DNA of 34,221 nt from Chloroflexota bacterium (lineage in GTDB: Bacteria; Chloroflexota; UBA4733). The notes beneath the pieces were generated by a model. It ran no database searches. It had not been told where the DNA came from and was given only the letters and a program-made list of their open reading frames with translations. Made by a program: the position numbers and the translations under genes. The stretch is from the NCBI GenBank assembly GCA_023381895.1, contig JAMCTA010000082.1:1-34221 (forward strand), in the 5' to 3' direction. The stretch's first letter is position 1, and each line of letters opens with the position of its first letter. Positions 16,060-23,707 of the stretch are shown in pieces.

Positions 16060-16815
16060 GTGGCCTCAGATGTTCTCTTCCGGCCGCCGCCGGAGTTTCG
16101 CCCACTGCGCCGTGACGCCTACGACGCCCTACGTGAGGCGATTCTCCTCGGGCGCTTGCAGCCCGGCCAGCGCGTCGTCGAGGCTGAGATTGCCCGGCAT
16201 ATGGGCATCAGCCGGGGCCCGATTCGGGAAGCCATCCGTCAACTCGAGCAAGATGGCCTCCTGGAGTACCACCCCAGGCGTGGAGCGGTCGTGTCTACCC
16301 TCTCACGCGAGCGCATCGTCGATGCCTACACAGTGCGGGCAGCTCTGGAAGGGCTTGCCGCTAAGCTCGCCTCCCAGAGCTTGACGGCAGCCGGCGTTGC
16401 GCGCTTGGCCCAACTCCTGGACACCATGCGCGCGTGCGCCCAGCAAGAAGACTCCGACCGCCTCTTGCAAGCGGATGTACAGTTTCACGAGAGCATCTGC
16501 GAACTCTCCGGGAATCGCGTCCTGCTCCGATTGTGGATGAGTGTCGGACCGCACGCCTGGACCCTCTTCAGTGGGGCCCAGCAACGTGGTTACTCACTCC
16601 AAGCCTTAGCCGAGCGTCATCAGCGTGTCTTGGATGCCTTGCAGGCAGGCGACCCGCTGCACGCCGAGCGGGTCGCCACGGCGCACACCGAAGAGATCAT
16701 GCATAACGTGATCGATAGCCTGCACCTCGACGCAACGGCAGCGTCCGCGCCGGTTCCGTATCCATCTGCAGACGCTGAATGGGCACCAGCACGTCAACAA
16801 CGAGGCCAAACGTGA
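16060..16815 (+). CDS. GntR family transcriptional regulator, FCD subfamily
   Basis: DNA-binding repressor/activator of about 251 residues. The winged helix-turn-helix (about residues 15-80) contains LREAILLGRLQPGQRV, ISRGPIREAIRQLEQDGLL and the wing HPRRGAVVS. The all-helical FCD effector domain follows with its metal/ligand residues: D and H in ADVQFHESI, H in AERHQRVLDAL, and H in ATAHTEEIMH. FCD regulators usually bind sugar acids, carboxylates or similar metabolites. I prefer GTG 16060 (AAAAGAG upstream); ATG 16012 would add 16 residues but lies in the operator and is nearly leaderless. It is the first gene of the plus operon and divergent from the binding-protein operon; the palindrome between them is its likely target. 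Confidence 0.93.
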   Translation: MASDVLFRPPPEFRPLRRDAYDALREAILLGRLQPGQRVVEAEIARHMGISRGPIREAIRQLEQDGLLEYHPRRGAVVSTLSRERIVDAYTVRAALEGLAAKLASQSLTAAGVARLAQLLDTMRACAQQEDSDRLLQADVQFHESICELSGNRVLLRLWMSVGPHAWTLFSGAQQRGYSLQALAERHQRVLDALQAGDPLHAERVATAHTEEIMHNVIDSLHLDATAASAPVPYPSADAEWAPARQQRGQT

Positions 16816-16911
16816 AGCGCTGAGTATCCGCTCCATAGGCATGATGCGAGCGTGACTGCCAGAGGCGTGCGGAGAGCCCCGCCCGCCTTCCAAAGTCAGG
16901 AGGGTAGAGAG

Positions 16912-17664
16912 ATGGCCAGTTTCAGTGGACAAGTTGCCTTGGTAACGGGCGCAGCGCGCGGCATTGGGCGAGCGACGGCGCGCCAGCTGGCCCATAGTGG
17001 GGCAGCCGTTGCCATCTGTGACGTGCTCCCGGCAGGCGAGCAAGTCGCAGGTGAGCTGCAACACGAAGGTCATCGCTCACTCTGGGCGCCCGCAGACGTC
17101 TCTAAGGGTGATCAGGTGGAAGCCATGGTAGATCGGGTGACGGCGGAACTGGGAGTGCCGCAGCTGCTCGTCAACAATGCAGGCATCGAAACGATCATCC
17201 CTATGATCGAGCTCACCGAGCAACAGTTCGACGATGTCGTCGCGGTCAATCTCAAGGGTGAGTGGCTCGTTGCTCGTGCCGTCGTCCGGCGTTTGGTTGC
17301 CCAGGGCTTGCCAGGCGCCATTGTCAACATCGGCTCCATTCAGGCCGGGATGGCCTTGCCCGGACGTACACACTACGCGCCCTCCAAGCGCGGTGTTGAA
17401 GCCCTTACACGCAATATGGCCACGGAGCTCGCCGAACACCATATCCGCGTCAACTGTATCAACCCAGGGCTCATCGCCACCGACATGACGCGCTGGGTCA
17501 TGGATGACCCCCAGGTCTTGCCCGTGGTGCTGGAGAAGATCGCGCTGCATCGCGCTGGCCATCCTGAGGAGATCGCGACCGTCGCCGCCTTTCTCCTCTC
17601 CGAGGAAGCGAGCTACGTCACAGGCCAGTGCCTGTACGTCGACGGCGGCTGGGTGATCCAATAG
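16912..17664 (+). CDS. Short-chain dehydrogenase/reductase (SDR)
   Basis: A 250-residue NAD(P)-dependent oxidoreductase of the classical SDR family. It has TGAARGIG (12-19), NNAG (88-91), and the catalytic S142, Y155 and K159 (Y-A-P-S-K). ICDVLP after beta-2, with an acidic D, favours NAD over NADP. The C-terminus has the family GQCLYVDGGW. ATG 16912 is preceded by AGGAGG at eight bases, a strong site that rules out the longer frame to 16852. It is second in the plus operon after gntR (96-base gap). A keto/hydroxyl redox step on the pathway substrate is likely; FabG-like function is less likely in this context. Confidence 0.93.
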   Translation: MASFSGQVALVTGAARGIGRATARQLAHSGAAVAICDVLPAGEQVAGELQHEGHRSLWAPADVSKGDQVEAMVDRVTAELGVPQLLVNNAGIETIIPMIELTEQQFDDVVAVNLKGEWLVARAVVRRLVAQGLPGAIVNIGSIQAGMALPGRTHYAPSKRGVEALTRNMATELAEHHIRVNCINPGLIATDMTRWVMDDPQVLPVVLEKIALHRAGHPEEIATVAAFLLSEEASYVTGQCLYVDGGWVIQ

Positions 17665-17713
17665 CGGGGTATGCAACGCGGTTGTTGCGTGTGTCACGAT
17701 AGTGTGTTGCAGT

Positions 17714-18769
17714 ATGGAAGAAGTGCGTCGAAGCGCTATGACCGAAGTCCAGCAACCGGCCTCGCCGACCGGGGATCAGTCCGGTCTCGCCCATCCGCAG
17801 CTCTTGCAGCTCTACGACACGATGCTGCGTATCCGCCGCTTCGAAGAGCGCGTCAAAGAGCTCTTCCTCGCCGCCCATCTCTACGGAAGCGTCCATCTCT
17901 ACACCGGTGAAGAAGCCATAGCCGCTGGTGCCTGCGCGACCCTGCGTCCAGGCGACGTCATCTCCAGCACCCATCGAGGTCACGGTCACTGCATCGCCCG
18001 GGGACTGAGTCTCGATCGCATGATGGCCGAGCTGATGGGTAAAGCCACAGGCTACAACTTCGGGAAGGGCGGAAGCATGCACATCGCCTCTCTCGACCAC
18101 GGCATGCTCGGCGCCAATGGCATCGTCGCTGCCGGCATCCCTATCGCCACGGGCGCCGCCCTCGGCTTCTGGATCAGAGGACAAGACAACGTCGCCTTGT
18201 GCTTCTTCGGCGACGGCGGCGCCAATCACGGCGCCTTCCACGAAGGAATCAACCTGGCAGCCACCCTGAAGCTTCCGGTCATTTTCATCTGCGAGAACAA
18301 CCACTGGGCGCAGTACCAATCGGTCTCCCAGGACCTCCCCATCGCTCACGTCGCTAGCCGCGCAGATGCCTACGGCATCCCTGGGTGCGTGGTCGATGGG
18401 GCAGACGTCCTCGCCGTCTACGCGGCCACAGCTAGCGCCGTACAGCGGGCGCGAGCAGGAGAAGGACCATCCCTCATCGAGGCCGCTGCTGAGCGCTTCG
18501 AAGGACACTTTCTCGGCGATCCAGAAGTCTATCGTTCCAAAGAGGAGGTCGCGAAGGCGCGCACCACTCACGATCCGCTCGTGCGCTTCGGCCGCTTGCT
18601 CGAGCACGCCGGCGTGGCCACTGCCACTGCGCTGCAGCAGCGTGACGAGGCGGTGCTGCGAGAGGTAGACGCAGCTGTTGCGTTCGCTGAGGCGAGCCCT
18701 GAGCCAGGAGTCGACCGCCTCCTTACTGACGTGTTCACCGGGGCCGATGTGGATGGATGGCCGGTGTGA
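17714..18769 (+). CDS. Thiamine-dependent dehydrogenase E1 component, alpha subunit (pyruvate/acetoin dehydrogenase type)
   Basis: Alpha subunit of a heterotetrameric E1, about 351 residues. It has YGSVHLYTGEEA near the N-terminus, HRGHGHCIARG, and the thiamine diphosphate motif running from GDGGANHGAFHEG to the closing ENN about 30 residues later. The product closely resembles acetoin dehydrogenase AcoA and PdhA. E1 alpha and beta together decarboxylate a 2-oxo acid, or cleave acetoin-like alpha-hydroxy/diketones, and pass the acyl group to lipoyl-E2. Starts at GTG 17702, ATG 17714 and ATG 17738 are all possible; none has a strong ribosome site. The gene lies 49 bases after the SDR and 34 before E1 beta. 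The substrate is uncertain: acetoin versus branched 2-oxo acid versus a pathway-specific keto compound. Confidence 0.92.
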   Translation: MEEVRRSAMTEVQQPASPTGDQSGLAHPQLLQLYDTMLRIRRFEERVKELFLAAHLYGSVHLYTGEEAIAAGACATLRPGDVISSTHRGHGHCIARGLSLDRMMAELMGKATGYNFGKGGSMHIASLDHGMLGANGIVAAGIPIATGAALGFWIRGQDNVALCFFGDGGANHGAFHEGINLAATLKLPVIFICENNHWAQYQSVSQDLPIAHVASRADAYGIPGCVVDGADVLAVYAATASAVQRARAGEGPSLIEAAAERFEGHFLGDPEVYRSKEEVAKARTTHDPLVRFGRLLEHAGVATATALQQRDEAVLREVDAAVAFAEASPEPGVDRLLTDVFTGADVDGWPV

Positions 18770-18803
18770 TGAGCGCACCTACCCCTAGCGCTGGGAGAGC
18801 CCC

Positions 18804-19778
18804 ATGCCAGTTATGACCTATGCCCAAGCCCTCAACGCGGCGCTCCGCGAAGAGATGCGCCGCGACCCTCGCGTCTTCTGCCTCGGCGAGGACATTCGCG
18901 AGGCAACGTACGGCGTCACACGCGGACTCTACGACGAATTCGGACCGAAGCGCATCATCGGCACGCCTATCTCCGAAACCGCCATTGCCGGAGCAGCGCT
19001 CGGTGCTGCGCTTGTGGGCATGCGCCCGGTTGCCGAGTTCATGTACATGACCTTCATGATGTCCGCGATGGACCAGATAGCCAACCAGGTGGCGAAGTCG
19101 AAATACATGTTCGGCGGTAAGGCTGTGCTCCCCATCGTCTACCGCACGATGGCAGGCGCAGGGCGTGGAAATGCCGCTCAGCACACGGAATCGCTCGAAG
19201 CCTGGTTTGCTCACTGTCCGGGACTCAAAGTGGTCATGCCGGCAACACCCTATGACGCCAAGGGGCTACTCAAGACTGCCATCCGGGATGACAATCCTGT
19301 GGTGTTCGTCGAAAATAAAGTGCTCTACGCAGCGGCACGGGAGGAAGTGCCGGAGAGTGACGACACCATTCCCTTCGGCAAGGCAGTCGTGAGGCGTGCC
19401 GGCCAGCACGTCACCATCATTGCCCTCCAGCGCATGGTGAGCGTGGCTTGTGAGGCTGCCACTCTGCTCTCCAAAGAGGGGATCGAAGTGGAAGTGATTG
19501 ACCCCCGGACGCTGGTGCCGCTCGACATCGAGACTATTGCTGAGTCGGTCCGCCGCACACACCGGGCTATCGTCGTGCACGAGGCCCACGCGCGTGCAGG
19601 ATTCGGCGCCGAGATTGTGGCCCAGATTGTGACACACGCCTTCGATTACCTCGACGCACCGCCGCTTCGCGTCGCCAATCCCAACGTTCCGACGCCATTC
19701 AGCCGCGTGCTCGAGGAAGCATCCATTCCAAACGTTCCTCAAGTCATCGCGGCGGTGCGCTCGGTGGTGACATCGTAA
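18804..19778 (+). CDS. Thiamine-dependent dehydrogenase E1 component, beta subunit
   Basis: Beta subunit of the same E1, 324 residues. It starts MTYAQALNAALREEMRRD and contains LGEDIREATYGVTRGLYDEF, ETAIAGAALGAALVGMRP, the AGAGRGNAAQHTESLEAWF stretch, and EVIDPRTLVPLD, all standard for transketolase-like PdhB/AcoB subunits (Transket_pyr followed by the C-terminal domain). ATG 18804 is preceded by GGGAGAG. It forms the active site at the interface with the alpha subunit. The gene order alpha-beta-E2 is the usual one for such complexes. Confidence 0.94.
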   Translation: MPVMTYAQALNAALREEMRRDPRVFCLGEDIREATYGVTRGLYDEFGPKRIIGTPISETAIAGAALGAALVGMRPVAEFMYMTFMMSAMDQIANQVAKSKYMFGGKAVLPIVYRTMAGAGRGNAAQHTESLEAWFAHCPGLKVVMPATPYDAKGLLKTAIRDDNPVVFVENKVLYAAAREEVPESDDTIPFGKAVVRRAGQHVTIIALQRMVSVACEAATLLSKEGIEVEVIDPRTLVPLDIETIAESVRRTHRAIVVHEAHARAGFGAEIVAQIVTHAFDYLDAPPLRVANPNVPTPFSRVLEEASIPNVPQVIAAVRSVVTS

Positions 19779-19857
19779 TGCACAGCCACCACCACTATTC
19801 AGCAATCTTGCCGTATCCCCGACGATCTCGCGCCACGGCGGGCCGGAGGTGGAGCTG

Positions 19858-21213
19858 ATGGCCACGGCGATCCGCATGCCCCAGCTCGGCTTGACGATGA
19901 CTGAGGCTACCGTTGTGCGCTGGCTGAAGCAGCCAGGCGATCAGGTGGAGAGGGATGAAGGACTGGCGGAGATCGAGACCGATAAACTCACGTCGGAGGT
20001 GCTGTCGACCACCTCCGGAGTGCTCCGCCGGATCATTGCGCCGGAAGGGGTCACGGTGCCTGTCACGGGCCTGCTTGCCGTCGTTGGCGCTGCGGACGAG
20101 CCAGAAGCAGTGTTCGATGCGCTGATCGCTACCGAACTCGGGGGACAGCCTTCCGGGAAACTCGCGACACCCGCTGCTCTTGACGCTGCGCCTGATCCAA
20201 TGGTGGTCCAGCCATCGTCTGCCGACGCTAAGACAGCGGCACAAGAGCGCAGCACGCTGCCGCCCGCCTCTCCAGCAGTGCGACCATCACAAGCGCCGGC
20301 ATCCATCCCGGCCAGCGCGCTCGATGTCCGCGCCTCACCCTTGGCACGGCGACTGGCACGCGAGTGGGGCGTGGACCTGCGGCTGCTCCGCGGCACTGGA
20401 CCCTTGGGACGGATCATGGAGCGGGACGTGGTCACTGCGCGGAGCGCTCCGCAAGAGCAGATGAAGGATGGGCTGCACGTGCGCGAGCGGCGCCCGCTCG
20501 CGGGCCTGCGCCGGCGCATTGCAGAGCGTATGGTCGAGAGTGCCCAGCGCCGTCCCCAAGTGACACTGACAACGGAAGCAGATGCCACGCGTCTGGTGGA
20601 GCTCCATGATGCGCTCATCACCGCCGCCTGCGTGTATGGCCTTCCTTCTCCAACGTACACTGATCTCCTGGTGTTCCTCAGCGGCCGCTCCTTGCCTGCC
20701 CACCCTCTCCTGAATAGCAGCGTTCTCGGCGATGGCTCCACTGCGGAGGTCGTCATCTGGGAGGACGTGAACATCGGCGTGGCCATGGCTCTGGAGGAGG
20801 GGCTGCTCGTCCCGGTCATCCGTGGTGCTGATCGCAAGTCGCTCCAAGCGATCTCCGCAGAGCTGCGCGCATTGCGAAGCCGGGCAGTACAGGGACAGCT
20901 GCAACCCGCCGACCTTGAAGAGGGTACGTTCACGCTGACCAATCTGGGCACGCTGGAGGTCGACGCCTTCACTCCGCTCCTGAATCCACCCCAATGCGCC
21001 ATTCTCGGCACGGGCCGTATCGTCAAAAAACCTACCTTCTCCAACGATCAGATCATCGCCCGTCACTTCATCACCTTGTCGCTCACCTTCGACCATCGCG
21101 CCGTCGATGGTGCACAAGCCGCGGCATTCCTTCGAGACGTCAAGAGGGCAATTGAGCGAATCTCCGCAGAGCAGTGGCCTGCCTCCGAGAGCAGCCCGTC
21201 ACTGTCGCATTGA
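19858..21213 (+). CDS. Dihydrolipoamide acyltransferase (E2) of the 2-oxo acid/acetoin dehydrogenase complex
   Basis: E2 core enzyme of about 451 residues that takes the acyl group from E1 and gives acyl-CoA. It has one N-terminal lipoyl domain with the lipoylated K43 in IETDKLTSEV, an Ala/Pro-rich linker, a peripheral-subunit-binding domain (ASPLARRLAREWGVDL ... GTGPLGRI), and the catalytic acyltransferase domain ending with TFDHRAVDG, where H413 is the active-site His. All catalytic parts are intact. ATG 19858 has GGAGG eight bases upstream. No E3 (lipoamide dehydrogenase) gene is present in the cluster, so E3 must be shared from elsewhere. Confidence 0.93.
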   Translation: MATAIRMPQLGLTMTEATVVRWLKQPGDQVERDEGLAEIETDKLTSEVLSTTSGVLRRIIAPEGVTVPVTGLLAVVGAADEPEAVFDALIATELGGQPSGKLATPAALDAAPDPMVVQPSSADAKTAAQERSTLPPASPAVRPSQAPASIPASALDVRASPLARRLAREWGVDLRLLRGTGPLGRIMERDVVTARSAPQEQMKDGLHVRERRPLAGLRRRIAERMVESAQRRPQVTLTTEADATRLVELHDALITAACVYGLPSPTYTDLLVFLSGRSLPAHPLLNSSVLGDGSTAEVVIWEDVNIGVAMALEEGLLVPVIRGADRKSLQAISAELRALRSRAVQGQLQPADLEEGTFTLTNLGTLEVDAFTPLLNPPQCAILGTGRIVKKPTFSNDQIIARHFITLSLTFDHRAVDGAQAAAFLRDVKRAIERISAEQWPASESSPSLSH

Positions 21214-21252
21214 GGCACTGGGTGTAGGCATCAGAGCAGAGGGAAGGCAGAG

Positions 21253-21972
21253 ATGGCTCCACGGATCGTCGATCTGAGTATGTCCGTACACAACGACATG
21301 GTGACGTTTCCCCGGATTGTCCGGCCAGCACTAGTCATGTATGAAACCTGGGAGGGCTTCGCCGAGCACATCGGGGCGGCGAAGTATGGAGTGACCTCGC
21401 TGACAGCGTCGTACCTCGCTGTGCTCAGCGATCACGTGGGAACGCACATCGATGCGCTGAAGCACCTCCGGCACAACGGTCCAGGACCCGAGCGGATTCC
21501 GCTCGAAGCGTGCTACGGTGATGGCGTCGTCCTAGATTTCCGGCACAAAGAGCGTGGTGCAGGAATCAGCACGGCCGACGTGCAGCACGCCCTCAGCCTC
21601 ACCGGCTGCCGGCTCAAGCCTGGCGACATCGTGCTCATCATGACTGGGGCAGGCTCCTATCAGCACGAAGAGCGCTATTTGACCGACCATTGCGGTATGA
21701 CCGCCGAGGCCACGATCTGGCTCATCGACCAGGGTGTAAAGGTGATGGGGATCGACGCCATCACCTTTGATCCCCCAGTCTGGGCTATGTTCGAGCGGCG
21801 TCAGTTCTGGGAAGCGCATCGGGTGATGTGCGAGCGTGAGTACTACCACCTGGAGAACCTGACCAACCTCGATCTGCTTGACCCTCCCTTCGGCTTCAAG
21901 ATCGCTGCTTTCCCCGTCAAGTGGACGGACACCACTGCGGCGCCTGTGCGCGCCGTCGCCATCTATGAGTAA
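21253..21972 (+). CDS. Cyclase family protein (kynurenine formamidase-like metal hydrolase)
   Basis: A 239-residue metal-dependent hydrolase of the cyclase/KynB family. The signature HxGTHxDxxxH is present as HVGTHIDALKH (H61, H65, D67, H71), although the usual Pro before the last His is replaced by Lys. A downstream GIDAITFDPP also fits the family. Known members open cyclic amides (isatin hydrolase) or formamides (KynB), and some act on lactone-like or diketone substrates. ATG 21253 has GGAAGG upstream. It is the last gene of the plus operon, 39 bases after E2. In this carbohydrate context I infer ring opening of a pathway intermediate; tryptophan catabolism is unlikely because no kynurenine genes are near. 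Confidence 0.88.
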   Translation: MAPRIVDLSMSVHNDMVTFPRIVRPALVMYETWEGFAEHIGAAKYGVTSLTASYLAVLSDHVGTHIDALKHLRHNGPGPERIPLEACYGDGVVLDFRHKERGAGISTADVQHALSLTGCRLKPGDIVLIMTGAGSYQHEERYLTDHCGMTAEATIWLIDQGVKVMGIDAITFDPPVWAMFERRQFWEAHRVMCEREYYHLENLTNLDLLDPPFGFKIAAFPVKWTDTTAAPVRAVAIYE

Positions 21973-22064
21973 GCGCCCACCTTGTACGTTTGGCTTAGCG
22001 GTGCCACTGGATTGTTGCCGGGGCACGGTAGGCTGATACTCCCGGGAGACTGGCGGACGCTGAT

Positions 22065-23414
22065 CTACCGCTGTGGGGTCTTGGCGAGTACCGTATCCAT
22101 CTTGGACTTGATCTCCTGAACCGCTGCCTGCACCGTCATCTTCCCGTTCCAGAACTGTTCCATCGCGTTGTTCAGTGCGACCGTCAGCTGGCTGGAATAC
22201 GGCGTCTCCGGAACGGGATGCGCTGTCGCCTGCTCCTCGGCAAAGGCCTGCATGTTGAGGCCCGCCAGTGACTTGATGAAGTCGCTCACCGCCGGCAGAT
22301 AGGCGGGGAATACGGCACCACCTTGCGCCAGCATGATCTCCCCCTCCTTGCCGAGCCACTTGATGAAGGTCCACGCCGCCTCACGCTCTTTGCTGCCGGA
22401 CCACAATCCGTAGGCAAGGCTGTTCGTCTCGCTGATCCTCCCTTTCGGGCCGACCGGCAACGGCGCGACGTCCCACTTGAACCTGCTGCCAATCTGGCGC
22501 TGGTAGTTGTGGATGACCCAGTCGCCGTTGGTAATCATGGCCGCACGCCCCACCCAGAAGAGCCGGTCAGCGCTCTCGCTGGTCAGCAGTGTGTAGGCTG
22601 GAGAGACTCGATACTTGAGCACGAGATCAGCGCACCATTGCAACGCATCGGTCGCAGCCGTGCTGTCGAGAACGATGCTCTTGCCCCACGGCCCATCAAG
22701 GACGTCTCCGCCATTCATCCACACGAAGTTCCACCAAAACGTCTGTCCGGCTGTGGGTGAGGAGATGAGGCCGTACTGCGCTGACGCGCCGTTGCCTGAC
22801 GTCAGCTTGTGGGCAGTGTCGAGCAGATCACCACCACTCGCGGGGTCCCACTTCCAAGTCGCCGTAGGATACGGCACACCTGCCTTGTCGAAGAGATCCT
22901 TGTTGTAGAACAGCGCTACCGTATCCCAATCCTTGGGGAAACCGAGTAGCTTGGACTGATACGTGTAGTACTCGACGTAGAGCTTGCCATAGCTGGCAAG
23001 GCTGACCTTGTCACGATGGAGGTACGGGTTCAGATCAGTAACTGTCTTCTGTATGGCCATCTCCGGAAAGAAGGATGTGCTCATCCAGAACACGTCGGGG
23101 GCAGCATTGCCGGCGATCTCCGTCTCTAACTTGGTGAGATAGTTCGACACGGTATGACGGATGCTAATCTTGATCTGAGGGTTGCTCTTTTCGAACGCAT
23201 TTACCATCGCTTGCTCGACGTCGAAGTGATTGTTATCCCACAGCTCGAAAGCGACTTCGACGCGCCGTCCTGCTGGTGCTGCAGTCGCCGCAGCTCTGGC
23301 CGTGCTGCCGGTACCCGCCGTCGTGCTTGCGGCAGACGTATTGTTCGGTGCCGGAGGCGCGCCGCCTCCTGGCGCTGGCCTTGCCCTGGCCCCCGCGTCC
23401 GCGCCAGCGCCGCC
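22065..23414 (-). pseudogene. Solute-binding protein of a sugar ABC importer, N-terminus disrupted
   Basis: From codon VEVAFELWDNNHFD onward the frame is a full family 1 binding protein (VFWMSTSFFPEMA, GFPKDWDTVALFYNKDLFDKAG, AAWTFIKWLGKEGEI). The recognisable frame continues upstream through an Ala/Pro/Gly/Thr linker (APNNTSAASTTAGTGS) and then meets a TGA at 23417-23415. No lipoprotein signal was found in any of the three frames up to about 23600. The only ATG (23207) lies inside the first domain and has no ribosome site, so a protein made from it would be unexported and lack its first strand. I therefore read it as a pseudogene, or as a sequencing/frameshift artefact in a GC-rich repeat-like linker. 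No permeases are adjacent. It converges with the cyclase gene. Confidence 0.6.
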
Positions 23415-23417
23415 TCA

Positions 23418-23707
23418 ACTGGTCCCTCTGGCGACGCCGCCACCAAGCCCGTGCCATGCGCTGCCACTACCGCCGCCGCCAGCGTCGCTCCCTCCATAAT
23501 CTGAGGCTGTAGTATTAGGGCCCACCCCCTGCTGCGCCAAGCACGCTCGAACGCCCGGTTCTCTGTGTCAATCCTGCAGGAAACTGCGCGTCTGCTGGAA
23601 TAGGATCATAGTGAAGAGAGTCAAAGTAAGTATAGTACAGATGGCATCTCGCAGCCACCCTCGGAGACTTGCTCTCTTACCGGTGATCGTTCTCCTCCCA
23701 GATACAA
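23418..23707. other. Gene-free stretch upstream of the disrupted binding protein
   Basis: About 290 bases. The part to 23510 is very GC-rich and gives Ala/Gly/Arg-rich translations in every frame, probably the eroded 5' end of the binding-protein gene. A minus-strand TATACT (23634-23629) could be a -10 box. The open frame at 23568-23768 (minus) ends in a hydrophobic stretch but overlaps the next gene and has no ribosome site; I do not call it. Confidence 0.4.

Noticed and set aside
17618..18778. Minus-strand open frame of 386 codons antisense to E1 alpha
   Set aside because: Long only because GC-rich codons on the other strand avoid stops; E1 alpha has intact motifs and operon context.
19941..21044. 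Minus-strand open frame of 367 codons antisense to E2
   Set aside because: Ser/Arg-rich shadow; the E2 frame carries lipoyl, binding and catalytic motifs.
22039..22048. CTCCCGGGAG palindrome between convergent genes as a terminator
   Set aside because: No loop and no T-run; a 10-base GC palindrome is expected by chance at this composition.
23201..23497. Minus-strand 98-codon frame starting MEGATLAAAVV as a possible N-terminus of the binding protein
   Set aside because: Not in frame with the binding protein, no lipobox, and turns into Arg/Gln-rich shadow sequence.
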